Shown here piece after piece: positions 29,461-40,003 of a stretch of 64,000 nt of DNA. The stretch comes from a cyanobacterium endosymbiont of Rhopalodia gibberula (lineage in GTDB: Bacteria; Cyanobacteriota; Cyanobacteriia; Cyanobacteriales; Microcystaceae). Both the position numbers and the translations under genes were made by a program. How positions within the stretch are numbered: position 1 is the stretch's first letter; each line of letters starts with the position of its first letter. The notes beneath the pieces are model-generated. The model was not told where the DNA came from. It saw only the letters and a list, made by a program, of their open reading frames with translations, and searched no databases. The DNA lies in NCBI RefSeq assembly GCF_003574135.1, contig NZ_AP018341.1, positions 372,001 through 436,000 of the forward strand, in the 5' to 3' direction.

Positions 29461-30563
29461 CTTATCTATATAAGTCATAAAAATATAAATTTATTCAACA
29501 AAAAATATTAACTTTGAATATCAATTTTTATTTAAATTAATATTTATTTGTATAAATTATTTAATAATATTGAGTTATTTGTCCTTATTTAAAGAAATTT
29601 ATCTTATATAGTTTAAATAAAAAAATGACAATACTATAGTTTATTTAAAATATTTTGTTGGTTATAGAAACAAAAATATACAAAGAAATAGTGAAATAGT
29701 TATAAGTTTAAATAAAGAGGTTAATATAGATGTTTTTTAGATCTTAAAAAGATTATAAATATGTTACTAACAATCCCATACTGTAGAGATTTTATTATAA
29801 ATATCTCGTGTAATAAAACAAGTCAATTACTAATCAGCTTAGAAACTAAAGACATTAAAATTATTAGTTGTTAAAAAATATTTTTTAGGATCAAAAAAAA
29901 TAATAATTTAATTAAAAAATAAAGCTCAAAATAAGTTTATAAAGATTTATTTATAATAAATCTTTATAAGAGATATCTAAGTTTTCATAGAATATCTCTA
30001 ATTAATAGAGATAACATTCTCGTCAAAAAACTTAGAAAAAGTAGTATTTATTGATTATAAAAATATTTTTAAATTTGATTTAATTAGTTGGTTTTAGTTA
30101 ATTTATTACCCAATATTTTTTTTTAAACTATTTTTATTTCCTACAGTTACTTTAACTAATTTAGCTAAGTAATAATAATTTATTTTATTTCTTTCTTTTA
30201 AAAAATTAGGTAGAGTTTGGAAGTATACCTCTGATTTTTTTACTTTATGATAGCAGGAAGTCTTATAATTTTAAATCAAATTTTTGACGATAAACTTTTA
30301 ATAAAACTCTCTTTATTTTCATTTTATGTGACTCTGAAAAAAATTTATATAAACCTTTAAAAAATAATGTCTGATATGGGAGGTTAAGCTCGAATAAAAG
30401 TTATTAGTTTCTTATTAAGATATATTCTATCTTCAACCAACTCTACAAAATAAATTTTTATTATTACTATCTACTATTCCTGTGTACCCATAAAAGGGCT
30501 AAGACTTGCTAAACTAGGGTGGACTAGCATCTTTGTAACTATCAGGCTGACGCTCTGTGCCCC
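29461..30563. other. Gene desert, right part, upstream of smc
   Basis: 1.1 kb without a recognisable gene. A 15-bp hairpin lies at 29937-29969. The last 100 bp are less AT-rich and should carry the smc promoter and ribosome-binding site. Confidence 0.55.
29937..29969. repeat. 15-bp perfect hairpin, 3-nt loop
   Basis: TTATAAAGATTTATT (29937-29951), loop TAT, exact complement 29955-29969. It is not next to an intact gene. Confidence 0.7.
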
Positions 30564-33500
30564 ATGGTTCACATCAAGCACATCGAACTCTCTCACTTTA
30601 AATCCTTTGGTGGGACTACCTCTATTCCTTTTATGACAGGGTTTACCGTAGTTTCTGGTCCTAATGGGTCAGGCAAATCAAATATCCTCGATGCATTACT
30701 ATTTTGTTTAGGACTAGCCACTTCAAAAGGAATGCGGGCTGAACGTCTACCTGACTTAGTCAACCATAATCATACTAATAATCGTAGGACTCAAGAAGCG
30801 AGTGTTTCTGTTACCTTTGATATCTCTGATTGCTCAGACTTACACGAGTTTAGTCGAGACAGCTCTTCTGTTAGTCAAGTTACGGTAGCTGATAATAATG
30901 GAAATAGGGATAGAAATACTCTCTCAAATGAGTGCAAAAAGATTAACAATAAACACCTGGTCAGTAGTAGTGAATGGACAGTAACCCGACGGTTACGGGT
31001 AACAAAAGGTGGAAAATATTCCTCAAATTACTATGTTAACGGAGAACCTTGTAATGTTAGTGAACTCCACGAACAATTGAGCCGTCTGCGGATCTATCCT
31101 GAAGGGTACAATGTTGTGTTACAAGGAGATGTTACAAGGATCATCTCCATGAATTCTAAGGAAAGACGACAAATCATTGATGAGTTAGCAGGGGTGGCCG
31201 AATTTGATCGCAAAATAGAAAAAACAAAAGAAACCCTTGAAGAGGTTAGGAAAAGAGAAGAACGCTGTCGCATTATTGAAACGGAATTGAGGCGATCAGT
31301 AGAAAAATTAGCAGCAGATTGTATTAAAGCCGAAAAATATCAGAAATTAAAAGCTAAAGTTCACGAGAAAGAACAATGGGAAATTGTTTTGTTTTGGCAG
31401 TCTTTACAACAAAAAGTGATTTGTCTTACTTCTCAAATTACCATAGGCGAACAAGAAGTTAATAAACTTAAAGAAACTCTAATTAACCTCACCCAACAAA
31501 TTGAAAAAACTAGCAATGAACTAGAACAGCTGAACTGTCAGGTTAAAACGTTGGGGGAAGATGAACAATTAACTATTGCTTCCAAATTAGCGACTCAAAA
31601 GGCTCAACAAACTCAACTTCAACAACGACAACAGGAATTAATCACCCAGGTTCAAGAAAAGCAAAAATCTCTTGAACAAACTCAGATTATGGTTACCCAA
31701 TTTGAACAAACATTCATCCAAGTGACTCAAGATTGTTTGGAACTCGAAACCAATACTATTCCCTTTCTTGAACAAAAACGCAATCGTATTTATCAAACCT
31801 TAGAAATGGGACGAGAACAAGCTAACGCGATCGCAGAAGCTTCTGATGCTTGGGTTCAAGAACAAGTGTCTCTCAGCCGCAGAATTTCTGCCTTTCAAAA
31901 CACTCTTAACCCTCAAAAAAATCAACAGGCACGACTAACAGAACGTCGTCATCAATTAGAAAGTACAGTTATAGATGAAAATAAACGATTAGAAATAACT
32001 GAAGAAGAACTTCATAATCAACAACAAGAATTAAAAACTTTATCTAACCAAATCACAACATCAATAGAACAAATACAAACTATTGCCCAACAATTAACAG
32101 CAACAGAAACTGCTCAAAACATCTTACAAGAAACTCAAGATCGTCTCATCAAAGAACATCGGGAAAAACAACGCCAACTTGATCGTCTTGAAGCATCTCA
32201 ACAGGCACAACAAGAAGTTCAAGGAACCTATGCTACTCAATTAATATTAACCTCTGATCTTCCTGGGGTTTATGGACTGGTTGCTCAACTTGGACAAGTA
32301 GACCCTCGTTATCAACTGGCCCTAGAAATTTCTGCTGGAGCAAGATTAGGCTATGTAGTGGTGGAAGATGATACCATTGCGGCAGCAGGAATTGACTTAT
32401 TGAAACAAGCAAAAGCAGGACGGGCAACTTTTTTACCTCTGAGTAAAATTCGTCCTTCAAGAGTGCAAAATAATCCTTTGTTACGTCAGTCTTCAGGGTT
32501 TATTGATATGGCGATTAATTTAGTCATTTGTAAACTAGAATTTTCTAAAATATTTGCATATATTTTTGGCAATACAGTTGTCTTTGAAACTCTTAAGGAT
32601 GCTCGTGCTCATATAGGAAAACAACGTATTGTTACTCTAGAAGGAGAGCTTATGGAAACTAGTGGAGCGATGACAGGGGGAAGTAAGCCAAAACAATCAA
32701 ATATTCGTTTTGGAACTCAAATAAGAAAAGAATCAAAAGAAATAAAATCTATTAGAAATAGATTAGAAGATTTAGATAGTTTATTATCTATAAATGAAAG
32801 TAGAATAACGCACAAAGTAACTCAAACAAAAGAACTATCTAGGACTTTAACAGAAGCTCGACAAAACGAAAGAGAGCAACAATTAAAATGGAAACAAATC
32901 AACAAAGAAATTCAAAAGTTAACCGATCAAAAAAGTCAATTAAACTTACAATTAGTTACCCACAAAGAGGAACTAGAAGTTGTCGATAGTAAACTAGTTA
33001 TTTTAGAAGCAGAAATTTCTACTGTTGAAAGTAAGTTAAATGCCGAACAAAAACAGCTAGCTGAGTTAGAAAAGTCCCAAATAAATAACGAGTGGCAAAA
33101 AATTCAAGTGTTGATTAAAACTCAAGAAAATCAGTTACATGAACGAGAAAAAAAACTCAGACAAGAAGAAGAAAAACTTAAAGATAGTCAGAGTAAAGCT
33201 CAACGACTTTTAGAAAAAATCAATGAAGGAAAGCAGCTTATAGAATGGAATAAAAATCAAAACCTAGCTATTACTAATGAGCATAAAAACCTCACTAAAA
33301 AAATAGATAATATTTCGAATGAAACTCAAAAATTAGAAAGTTTATCAAAACAACTTGATCTTAAACTAGGGAAAACTAAAAAAGAACGCGATCTTTACGA
33401 AAGCACTTTACATTCCTTGCAAAATAATCATCAACAAAAAATATGGCAATTAGAAAAGTTAGAAATTACTCAACAAGAGAAAAAAGAAACCTTAATAAGT

Positions 33501-34244
33501 TTGAAAGAACAGTTAAAACTTCAAAAAACTGAACTTCCTGATCCCTTACCCAAGATTCATTTACTCAATAAAATCAACCTAGACAGTACGGATTTGGCAC
33601 CTCATATTAAACAAATACAAAAGGAAATTCGTAGTGAAAAAAAACGTCTTGAAGAAATGGAACCTGTCAATATGTTGTCTTTAGAAGAGCACGAAAAAAC
33701 TCAGAGTAGATTAACTGAATTAACCGAAAAGTTATCAACTATAGAAGGAGAAAGAACAGAATTATTATTAAGAATAGAAAATTTTACGACCTTAAGATAT
33801 CGTTCCTTTAAAGAAGCATTTGATGCAGTTAATGAAAACTTTAAAACTACTTTTGCTACCCTTTCCGATGGAGATGGCTATTTGCAATTAGACGATGAAG
33901 ATAAACCCTTTGAAGGCGGGTTAAACCTAGTTGCCCATCCTAAGGGAAAACCGGTTCAGAGGTTAAGTTCCATGTCGGGAGGAGAAAAATCTTTAACAGC
34001 TTTAAGCTTTATTTTTTCTTTGCAAAGATACCGTCCTTCTCCTTTCTACGCCTTCGATGAAGTAGATATGTTTTTAGACGGAGCGAATGTGGAAAGATTA
34101 TCAAAAATGATCAGAAAACAGGCACAACAAGCCCAGTTTATTGTAGTTAGTTTACGTCGTCCTATGATTGAAGCGTCGGAAAGGACTATCGGAGTAACTC
34201 AAGCAAGGGGTGCCTATACTCAAGTATTAGGTATTAAACTATAA
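30564..34244 (+). CDS. smc: Chromosome segregation protein SMC
   Basis: A 1226-residue condensin ATPase that organises the chromosome as a dimer with ScpA/ScpB. Walker A is SGPNGSGKSN (31-40). Two long Gln/Glu/Lys-rich coiled coils (about 200-540 and 720-1080) flank the hinge (about 560-705), which starts DLPGVYGLVAQLGQVDPRYQ and ends near GAMTGGSKPKQSNI. The C-terminal ATPase half has the signature LSSMSGGEKSLTALSF (about 1135) and Walker B FYAFDEVDMFLDGANVE (about 1160). The length is normal for cyanobacteria. The N-terminal head holds a polar insertion around residues 95-145. The gene is intact despite lying between two deserts, which marks it as strongly selected. Confidence 0.97.
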   Translation: MVHIKHIELSHFKSFGGTTSIPFMTGFTVVSGPNGSGKSNILDALLFCLGLATSKGMRAERLPDLVNHNHTNNRRTQEASVSVTFDISDCSDLHEFSRDSSSVSQVTVADNNGNRDRNTLSNECKKINNKHLVSSSEWTVTRRLRVTKGGKYSSNYYVNGEPCNVSELHEQLSRLRIYPEGYNVVLQGDVTRIISMNSKERRQIIDELAGVAEFDRKIEKTKETLEEVRKREERCRIIETELRRSVEKLAADCIKAEKYQKLKAKVHEKEQWEIVLFWQSLQQKVICLTSQITIGEQEVNKLKETLINLTQQIEKTSNELEQLNCQVKTLGEDEQLTIASKLATQKAQQTQLQQRQQELITQVQEKQKSLEQTQIMVTQFEQTFIQVTQDCLELETNTIPFLEQKRNRIYQTLEMGREQANAIAEASDAWVQEQVSLSRRISAFQNTLNPQKNQQARLTERRHQLESTVIDENKRLEITEEELHNQQQELKTLSNQITTSIEQIQTIAQQLTATETAQNILQETQDRLIKEHREKQRQLDRLEASQQAQQEVQGTYATQLILTSDLPGVYGLVAQLGQVDPRYQLALEISAGARLGYVVVEDDTIAAAGIDLLKQAKAGRATFLPLSKIRPSRVQNNPLLRQSSGFIDMAINLVICKLEFSKIFAYIFGNTVVFETLKDARAHIGKQRIVTLEGELMETSGAMTGGSKPKQSNIRFGTQIRKESKEIKSIRNRLEDLDSLLSINESRITHKVTQTKELSRTLTEARQNEREQQLKWKQINKEIQKLTDQKSQLNLQLVTHKEELEVVDSKLVILEAEISTVESKLNAEQKQLAELEKSQINNEWQKIQVLIKTQENQLHEREKKLRQEEEKLKDSQSKAQRLLEKINEGKQLIEWNKNQNLAITNEHKNLTKKIDNISNETQKLESLSKQLDLKLGKTKKERDLYESTLHSLQNNHQQKIWQLEKLEITQQEKKETLISLKEQLKLQKTELPDPLPKIHLLNKINLDSTDLAPHIKQIQKEIRSEKKRLEEMEPVNMLSLEEHEKTQSRLTELTEKLSTIEGERTELLLRIENFTTLRYRSFKEAFDAVNENFKTTFATLSDGDGYLQLDDEDKPFEGGLNLVAHPKGKPVQRLSSMSGGEKSLTALSFIFSLQRYRPSPFYAFDEVDMFLDGANVERLSKMIRKQAQQAQFIVVSLRRPMIEASERTIGVTQARGAYTQVLGIKL

Positions 34245-36008
34245 ATAATAATTTAATACTTTCTTCAATGACACTCTCTTAATCTATATGACATATGTAC
34301 ATTATCTTTACTTGTTTTATTATTAAAAAATAATTTTATCTAATAAAGTAATCTCTACTTTTTAGCTTAAGTAAAATTATAGCAAATATCGATTTTGTCT
34401 ATTTTCTACTATAGAAGATAGCCTGTAAAGACTAAAATAATCCGTAAATTCTTCTTTTAATTAACTTTAATTTACTATTAATATTTTCTATTGTTTCTTG
34501 GGTCATTACCTAATCAAAATTGGCAGTAGTCTCTTAAATCTAACTTTTAATTTTTTTTATGCCTTTTTAACCTCAATTAGTTAATCAAAATAATCTTAAT
34601 ACGTAATCTTAATTTTTTATCGTAAATGTTCTCAATTGTTTTTATTATTAACAATATTTCTGAGGAAATTTGCAAAGTTATATATACCTATATTAGTTTA
34701 TTTTTTTGTTATTTAATTTTTAATTAAATATGTTTAAAACACATATTTGCTCTTATTGAACTCTAACAGAATTTTATATTTAACTAGTATCTTTAAGCTT
34801 TTTAGTTTCTGGTTAAAGGAGTTTTACTTAATTATTTAATTGAAGATTAATTTATTTCACTAAAAAAAATTTATCTGCTACTATTTCTACTAATTCAATT
34901 TGTGACATTAACTGATTAACAATATTCTTGCCAGGTTTTTCAAGCAAGCTTTATATTAACCTCTTTGGTTTCTATCAAAATCTTTTCCATAAAAGCTTTT
35001 TTTTAAAAGTATTTAGCTACGTTACTATTTTTGGAAATTTTCTTATTGCTATAATTTCTAAACTCACTTTTTTATTTTTAAAAATTAATATTACATAGTA
35101 TTCTTTGTATTTTACAATTTAATTAATAGAATTTATTATCTATAATTTTAAACTTTAATTATTGGGTATTATTTTTACTTTTTATTCATTTAATCAATCT
35201 GTTTCACTAAACTTTTAATGTAAATATTTAAAACCTTAATAATAACTATAATTGTATTATTTCTGCTTTTTCTATGTTTTTTATGTCTAAGGCAAACATC
35301 TAATAGTTTATCCATTATTTTGATAATTTTTTTAGTAGTTTACTTATACTAAATACAAAATAATATCCAGTTTTTTTATTTCTCTTATGAAGAAAGGTAA
35401 TAATTACTCCTTGTTAATTTAAGATTTTACTCATTAAATAAAATATTATATTTCATCCTGTCAGTATAAATTAAGTAACAGTGTGGAGTTTAATATAATT
35501 GTATTTAAACACAAACTATGTATGAAATTAAGCTGTATAGTAATTGTCACTTTTAATAGGTTGATTGTTGATAATCAAATTTTATATTTATATTCTTCTC
35601 ACACGACGTATTTAGTTTTATTTAAACTCCTGTAAGGATCTTCGAAGATAAATATAGTTTATATTAAGTGGTTAAATTAACTTTTTTCTAAAAAAAAATA
35701 AATTATAAAATATAAAGTTTATTGAATTTTTTTTTAAAAGAACTCTCAATTTTATACAAAATTCCTTTTAATTAGCTTAAACAAAAATGATAATAAAGTC
35801 TGAAATTTGCTCTGATAAAGTGGTTGAACTGAATATTTGAATATATCGTTGAGTCTGTTGGCATTATTATTTTTGTCTACACTTTAGACGTCTACCACCG
35901 CTACTTCAAAAAAAACTTCTACTTAATTTAACTTCTTCGGTAGAAAACAAATATCTACTATCAGCAACAACAACTATAACTGTATTATTTTTGCTGCTCC
36001 TTTGTCAC
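34245..36008. other. AT-rich spacer downstream of smc
   Basis: 1.76 kb without a recognisable gene, RNA or IS. Composition becomes less AT-rich only near 35990, where the structured region upstream of glpK begins. Confidence 0.6.
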
Positions 36009-36198
36009 AGGACAGTTGTTTTGTTCTGGACTTTATAGGTGACAGTTGCGAAACTGTCCTACTTTTCTTACCTATTAAAAATAAAAATAGTATGTTATTA
36101 TTATATTCGGTATCAATTTCAATGAATCGTGGTGTGAGAAAAAATAAGTAGAAGAGCATTTGGGGTCGAAACATGGCGAGACTCCCGAATGCTCTTCT
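36009..36198 (+). promoter_or_regulatory. Structured region upstream of glpK with competing hairpins
   Basis: AGGACAGTT at 36009-36017 can pair exactly with AACTGTCCT at 36052-36060, while GACAGTT at 36041-36047 can instead pair with AACTGTC at 36052-36058 around a GCGA tetraloop, so the two helices exclude each other. Downstream, AGAAGAGCATT (36150-36160) pairs with AATGCTCTTCT (36188-36198), and the helix extends inward through a wobble and a bulge to GTC/GAC around a 12-nt loop. The region is less AT-rich than the surroundings. It may be an RNA leader or small RNA, or two unrelated hairpins; glpK starts 290 bp further on. I match it to no known riboswitch. Confidence 0.4.
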
Positions 36199-36488
36199 CA
36201 TCAGGGTAAGAAGTACTATTTTTACAGTCTCAGTCGTACTGAGTTTCTATAAGTGATTAACTCGAGTTCGTTTTCCGGCATTGAAACGAGTTTTGGATGT
36301 TAAGTTACTCGTCAAACAGTATCATGGTGGGTATTTTGGCTGATTCTAGATAGAAGGTCTCAATACAGAATAAAAGACGATCTATAGACATAGTCTCTGG
36401 TCTCGGTAGTTCAAGATCGCTCATCATGATGATCCAACGCATATCTTAGTGAAAGTGCTTCGGGCAAACTATATACGAATGATAGCCA

Positions 36489-37994
36489 ATGACAATAATG
36501 AAACACGACAAATATATCCTGGCGATAGACCTAGGGACTACGGGGAACCGTGCCATTCTTTTTGATAGAGAAGGCGCGATTGCTGGTCAAGCATATAAAG
36601 AATTATCCCAACACTATCCTCATCCAGGTTGGTTAGAACACGATGCAACAGAAATTTTGCAAGACACCCTTAACGTTATTTCTCAGGTTTTAGAAAAAAG
36701 CCGAATAGAGATTACGGAGATCGCAGCCATCGGTTTGACCGTACAACGGGAAACTTGTCTCTTATGGGATAGGACTACGGGAAAGCCTCTACATAAAGCC
36801 ATCGTATGGCAAGATCGTCGTACTTCCGATCTATGTCATGAACTACACGAACAAGGAAGAGCCCAAGAAATTATTCAAAAAACTGGTCTGATCCTCGATC
36901 CCTACTTTTCCGCCACTAAACTCGCCTGGTTGATTAATTGGGTTAAAGAAAACAAGCCTCTAGTCAACTTTGAGAACGTCATCGCTGGAACCATTGATAC
37001 TTGGATGCTATGGAACCTAACAAGGGGTAAAGTTCACGCTACTGACCATAGCAATGCCTCTCGTACTATGCTAATGAACCTCGAAAGCCTAACTTGGGAT
37101 CCAGATTTATTAGAATTGTTTGGCATTCCATCAAGTCTCATGCCAAAAATTCAAGAGAGTATGAGCTATTTTGGTCAGACCGATGTCGATGTATTAGGAG
37201 CGGAAATTCCTATAACTGCTATTTTTGGTGATCAACAAGCCTCCCTATTTGCCCACGGTTGTGACCGTGAAGGATTGCTTAAATGCACTTATGGGACGGG
37301 CTCTTTCCTAATTCTCCAGGCTGGCAAAGAAGTCATACGCTCTAAAAATCGACTTCTTTCTACTGTAGCTTGGACAACAAATAAGTCTGCTAACTATGCC
37401 ATAGAAGGAGCGATCTTTACCTCTGGAGCGGCAGTTCAATGGTTGCGTGACGGCGTAAAATTAATTAATAATGCGAACGAAACTGAAAACTTAGCCTATC
37501 AGGTTTCCGATACTAACGGAGTTTATTTTGTCCCTGCGTTGAGTGGATTAGGAGCGCCTCACTGGGATATGTCAGCTAGAGGAGCATTTTTGGGCATAAC
37601 TGGAGGAGTCCAGCGAGAACACATGATAAGGGCAGTATTAGAGGCGATCGCTTACCAAGTCAAAGAAGTAGTTGAAGCTATCAATAAAGGGTCAGACACG
37701 GGAGTGGCCCGTCTCAAAGTTGATGGAGGTGCTTCCCAAAATAATTTCTTAATGCAGTTTCAAGCCGATGCTTTGGGAATTCCTGTTGAACGTCCTGTAA
37801 TACTAGATACCACTGCCCAAGGTGCCGCTTTTGGAGCTGGGTTGACCGTTGGTTTTTGGGACAGTTATGAAACCCTAATTGCTAACCGTAAAATTGATCG
37901 AGTCTTCAACCCTGGAGACAATGCCCCTAAGGTTCAAGCTAACTTCATTTCTTGGCAACGGGCAGTAGAACGGGCTAAAAACTGGATTCAATAG
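36489..37994 (+). CDS. glpK: Glycerol kinase
   Basis: A 501-residue cytosolic FGGY-family kinase making glycerol-3-phosphate. The ATP-binding start ILAIDLGTTGNRAILFDREG (10-29) differs slightly from the common GTTSSRA form. Further marks are GLTVQRETCLLWDRTTGKPL, IVWQDRRTSDLC, YGTGSFLIL and the FGGY signature region LKVDGGASQNNFLMQFQAD. The length is normal. The start could be ATG 36489 or the ATG three codons later. No glpF or glpD is adjacent. In an endosymbiont, glycerol from the host could be a carbon or lipid precursor source; that is inference. Confidence 0.95.
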   Translation: MTIMKHDKYILAIDLGTTGNRAILFDREGAIAGQAYKELSQHYPHPGWLEHDATEILQDTLNVISQVLEKSRIEITEIAAIGLTVQRETCLLWDRTTGKPLHKAIVWQDRRTSDLCHELHEQGRAQEIIQKTGLILDPYFSATKLAWLINWVKENKPLVNFENVIAGTIDTWMLWNLTRGKVHATDHSNASRTMLMNLESLTWDPDLLELFGIPSSLMPKIQESMSYFGQTDVDVLGAEIPITAIFGDQQASLFAHGCDREGLLKCTYGTGSFLILQAGKEVIRSKNRLLSTVAWTTNKSANYAIEGAIFTSGAAVQWLRDGVKLINNANETENLAYQVSDTNGVYFVPALSGLGAPHWDMSARGAFLGITGGVQREHMIRAVLEAIAYQVKEVVEAINKGSDTGVARLKVDGGASQNNFLMQFQADALGIPVERPVILDTTAQGAAFGAGLTVGFWDSYETLIANRKIDRVFNPGDNAPKVQANFISWQRAVERAKNWIQ

Positions 37995-38315
37995 TACATC
38001 TTTAAGACTGAAGTCCTCCTTTGATGGATCAATCAGGGAAGTGGGCGGAGATAGTCAGAAAGTAAACTGTCCCTCATCGTAATAAATAAATATCGAGTGA
38101 AATTCTCATCTATAAAGCTAAAGCTATTTAAGTTCATTTTTTTTACATTTGTCTTTGTGTGACGCTGTGGCTTAGCTGTTTCTCATGTTTCATCAGAGCG
38201 ATACAATTAATGAAAATAATTTAACAAATTTAGGTCATAAATTGAAAATAGTACAATTCAAGTGAAGTTGCCTACTTCCTATTCAATATTAAACCTCTTT
38301 AGAATTATTAATCTC

Positions 38316-38766
38316 ATGACGACTACTATCGCTCAGATTAAACACTCCCCAAAGAGGAGTGTGGTAAGTTATAAACCTTGCTATTCCAAAGATGGATATG
38401 GAATTCTCTGCTATCATGTGATTTCTTTACATGATCAAGGTGATCTAGGTCGTATTGAGGGGAGTGATAAAATTCCTTTTGTGGCAATGTAATTGTCTTT
38501 AAGCCTCCCTCTTCATTAGCCTGTTGTTGAATTAGATTTAATCGGTAATGAGGACTCTATCTATGAAATCACTATTTTTGACTCAGAGTTTATAAATTTT
38601 CTCATTGAGACGATTAATACTTCTACAGAAGTTTGGTTTATCTATTTTTCTCGAGTATTCTATCGCAGATTACTGCATTTCAAAAAATCTCCCTCCTCAT
38701 CCTTTTACAGCGGTTTTCAACTGTGGAAACAGTATCAGAGCATTAAGTGGGAGAGAAAAGGGTTAA
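38316..38766 (+). pseudogene. Unknown conserved protein gene, interrupted by stops and a frameshift
   Basis: ATG 38316 opens MTTTIAQIKHSPKRSVVSYK ... DGYGILCYHVISLHDQGDLG ... KIPFVAM, ending at TAA 38490-38492. The same frame resumes after a second stop (TAG 38511-38513) as PVVELDLIGNEDSIYEITIF and FLIETINTSTEVWFIYFS. A shift of one base then continues it as EYSIADYCISKNLPPHPFTA and VFNCGNSIRALSGRE to a stop at 38764-38766. All parts are collinear and protein-like, so this was one gene of about 150 codons, recently broken. The family is not recognised. A short product of 58 residues could still be made. Confidence 0.55.
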
Positions 38767-38845
38767 GAGCAATGTTTGATAGATGCTACATCTATACCGT
38801 TTCCTGAAAAACTGCCGTTGAATGACATATTTAAGGAGTAACCTC

Positions 38846-39919
38846 GTGGCACTGTCAACAAGATATTTACTAGTTGGATCAATTGAAGCGTGCAGTGGCA
38901 AGTCCGGGACAATTATCGGACTTGCTCATCATTTAAAGCAAAAGGGATTTTCTGTGGCTTATGGTAAACCCGTCGGAACCTATTTGGAAGATAGCTCGAC
39001 TCTAGGGAAGGAAGCTGATGTACAGTTTATCACTGATGTTTTGGGCTTAAAGCCAACTCAGATGCGATCACCTTTGTTATTCCTAGAAACAAAAACTGTT
39101 GAGAAACGCCTTAAAGGAGAAGATACTAAAGACTATACCCAATTGTTAAACCAGTCTTATAGTGACATAGAAGCTGATGTGGTAATTCTCGAAGGAGCAG
39201 GAACACTATGGCAAGGAAGTTTATTTAACTTATCGGTAATAGATGTTGCCCATACGCTCGGCGCGTCGATTATGTTAGTCGCCCGTTATCATTCCCCTTT
39301 AGTGGTTGATAGCTTTGTTAAAGCTAAACAGCAGTTAGGCGATCATCTGACAGGAGTGATTATTAATCATATTCCTGTCAACGAATTAGAATCCACTCAA
39401 ACTCTAATTAGACCCTATCTCGAAGGACAAGGAATTAAGGTTTTGGGAATGTTGCCGTCAAGTAGTTTACTCCATAGCGTTAGTGTTCGTGAAATTGCTC
39501 ACCAGTTAAAAGCAGATGTGTTGTGTCGTGGTGATCGCTTAGATTTAATGGTGGAAAGTCTCACTATCGGGGCGATGAATGTTAACTCGGCGTTGGAATA
39601 TTTCCGCCAAGGACGACATAAAGCTGTGGTTACAGGAGGTGATCGCACAGACTTACAACTAGCTGCCTTGGAAACCTCCACTAGTTGTTTAATTTTAACT
39701 GGACACATTACTCCTCAACCTTTAATCATCAACCGGGCTGAGGATTTAGAAGTTCCCATTCTTTCAGTCAATCTTGATACCTTACAAACGGTAGAAATTG
39801 TTGATAGTACTTTTGGAACTGTTAGACTTCAAGAACAAATTAAAATAGATTGCATTGAACAATTAATGACTGAGTATTTTGATTTTAATGGATCGTTCCA
39901 AGCCTTAGAATTTAGTTAA
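38846..39919 (+). CDS. Phosphotransacetylase-N-like / DRTGG-domain P-loop protein
   Basis: The start is chosen at GTG 38846 because AAGGAG at 38833-38838 is a good ribosome-binding site for it; the ATG at 38822 would place that site inside the coding region. The 357-residue product starts [20 protein letters not shown], a P-loop of the BioD/CobQ (AAA_26) type. It includes [20 protein letters not shown] and [19 protein letters not shown], and ends with a DRTGG domain (about 220-330) with [18 protein letters not shown]. The architecture equals the N-terminal part of some phosphotransacetylases without the catalytic domain. Such stand-alone proteins are conserved in cyanobacteria. Its role is unknown; a sensory nucleotide-binding function is plausible. 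Confidence 0.8.
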   Translation: MALSTRYLLVGSIEACSGKSGTIIGLAHHLKQKGFSVAYGKPVGTYLEDSSTLGKEADVQFITDVLGLKPTQMRSPLLFLETKTVEKRLKGEDTKDYTQLLNQSYSDIEADVVILEGAGTLWQGSLFNLSVIDVAHTLGASIMLVARYHSPLVVDSFVKAKQQLGDHLTGVIINHIPVNELESTQTLIRPYLEGQGIKVLGMLPSSSLLHSVSVREIAHQLKADVLCRGDRLDLMVESLTIGAMNVNSALEYFRQGRHKAVVTGGDRTDLQLAALETSTSCLILTGHITPQPLIINRAEDLEVPILSVNLDTLQTVEIVDSTFGTVRLQEQIKIDCIEQLMTEYFDFNGSFQALEFS

Positions 39920-40003
39920 ATTGATGCGGGTGTATAAGTTAACTGGTATTAGACTTTACATTCGGTGATCAAGGATTTTAGATTTAAAAATTTTTTGGCT
40001 AAT

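Noticed and set aside
36150-36198. Identification of the hairpin as 6S RNA, SRP RNA or RNase P RNA
   Set aside because: The conserved cores of SRP RNA and RNase P RNA are absent and the size and shape do not fit 6S RNA.
35974-36201. A 75-codon minus-strand frame upstream of glpK
   Set aside because: It overlaps the hairpin-rich region and shows no recognisable protein feature; it is probably chance.
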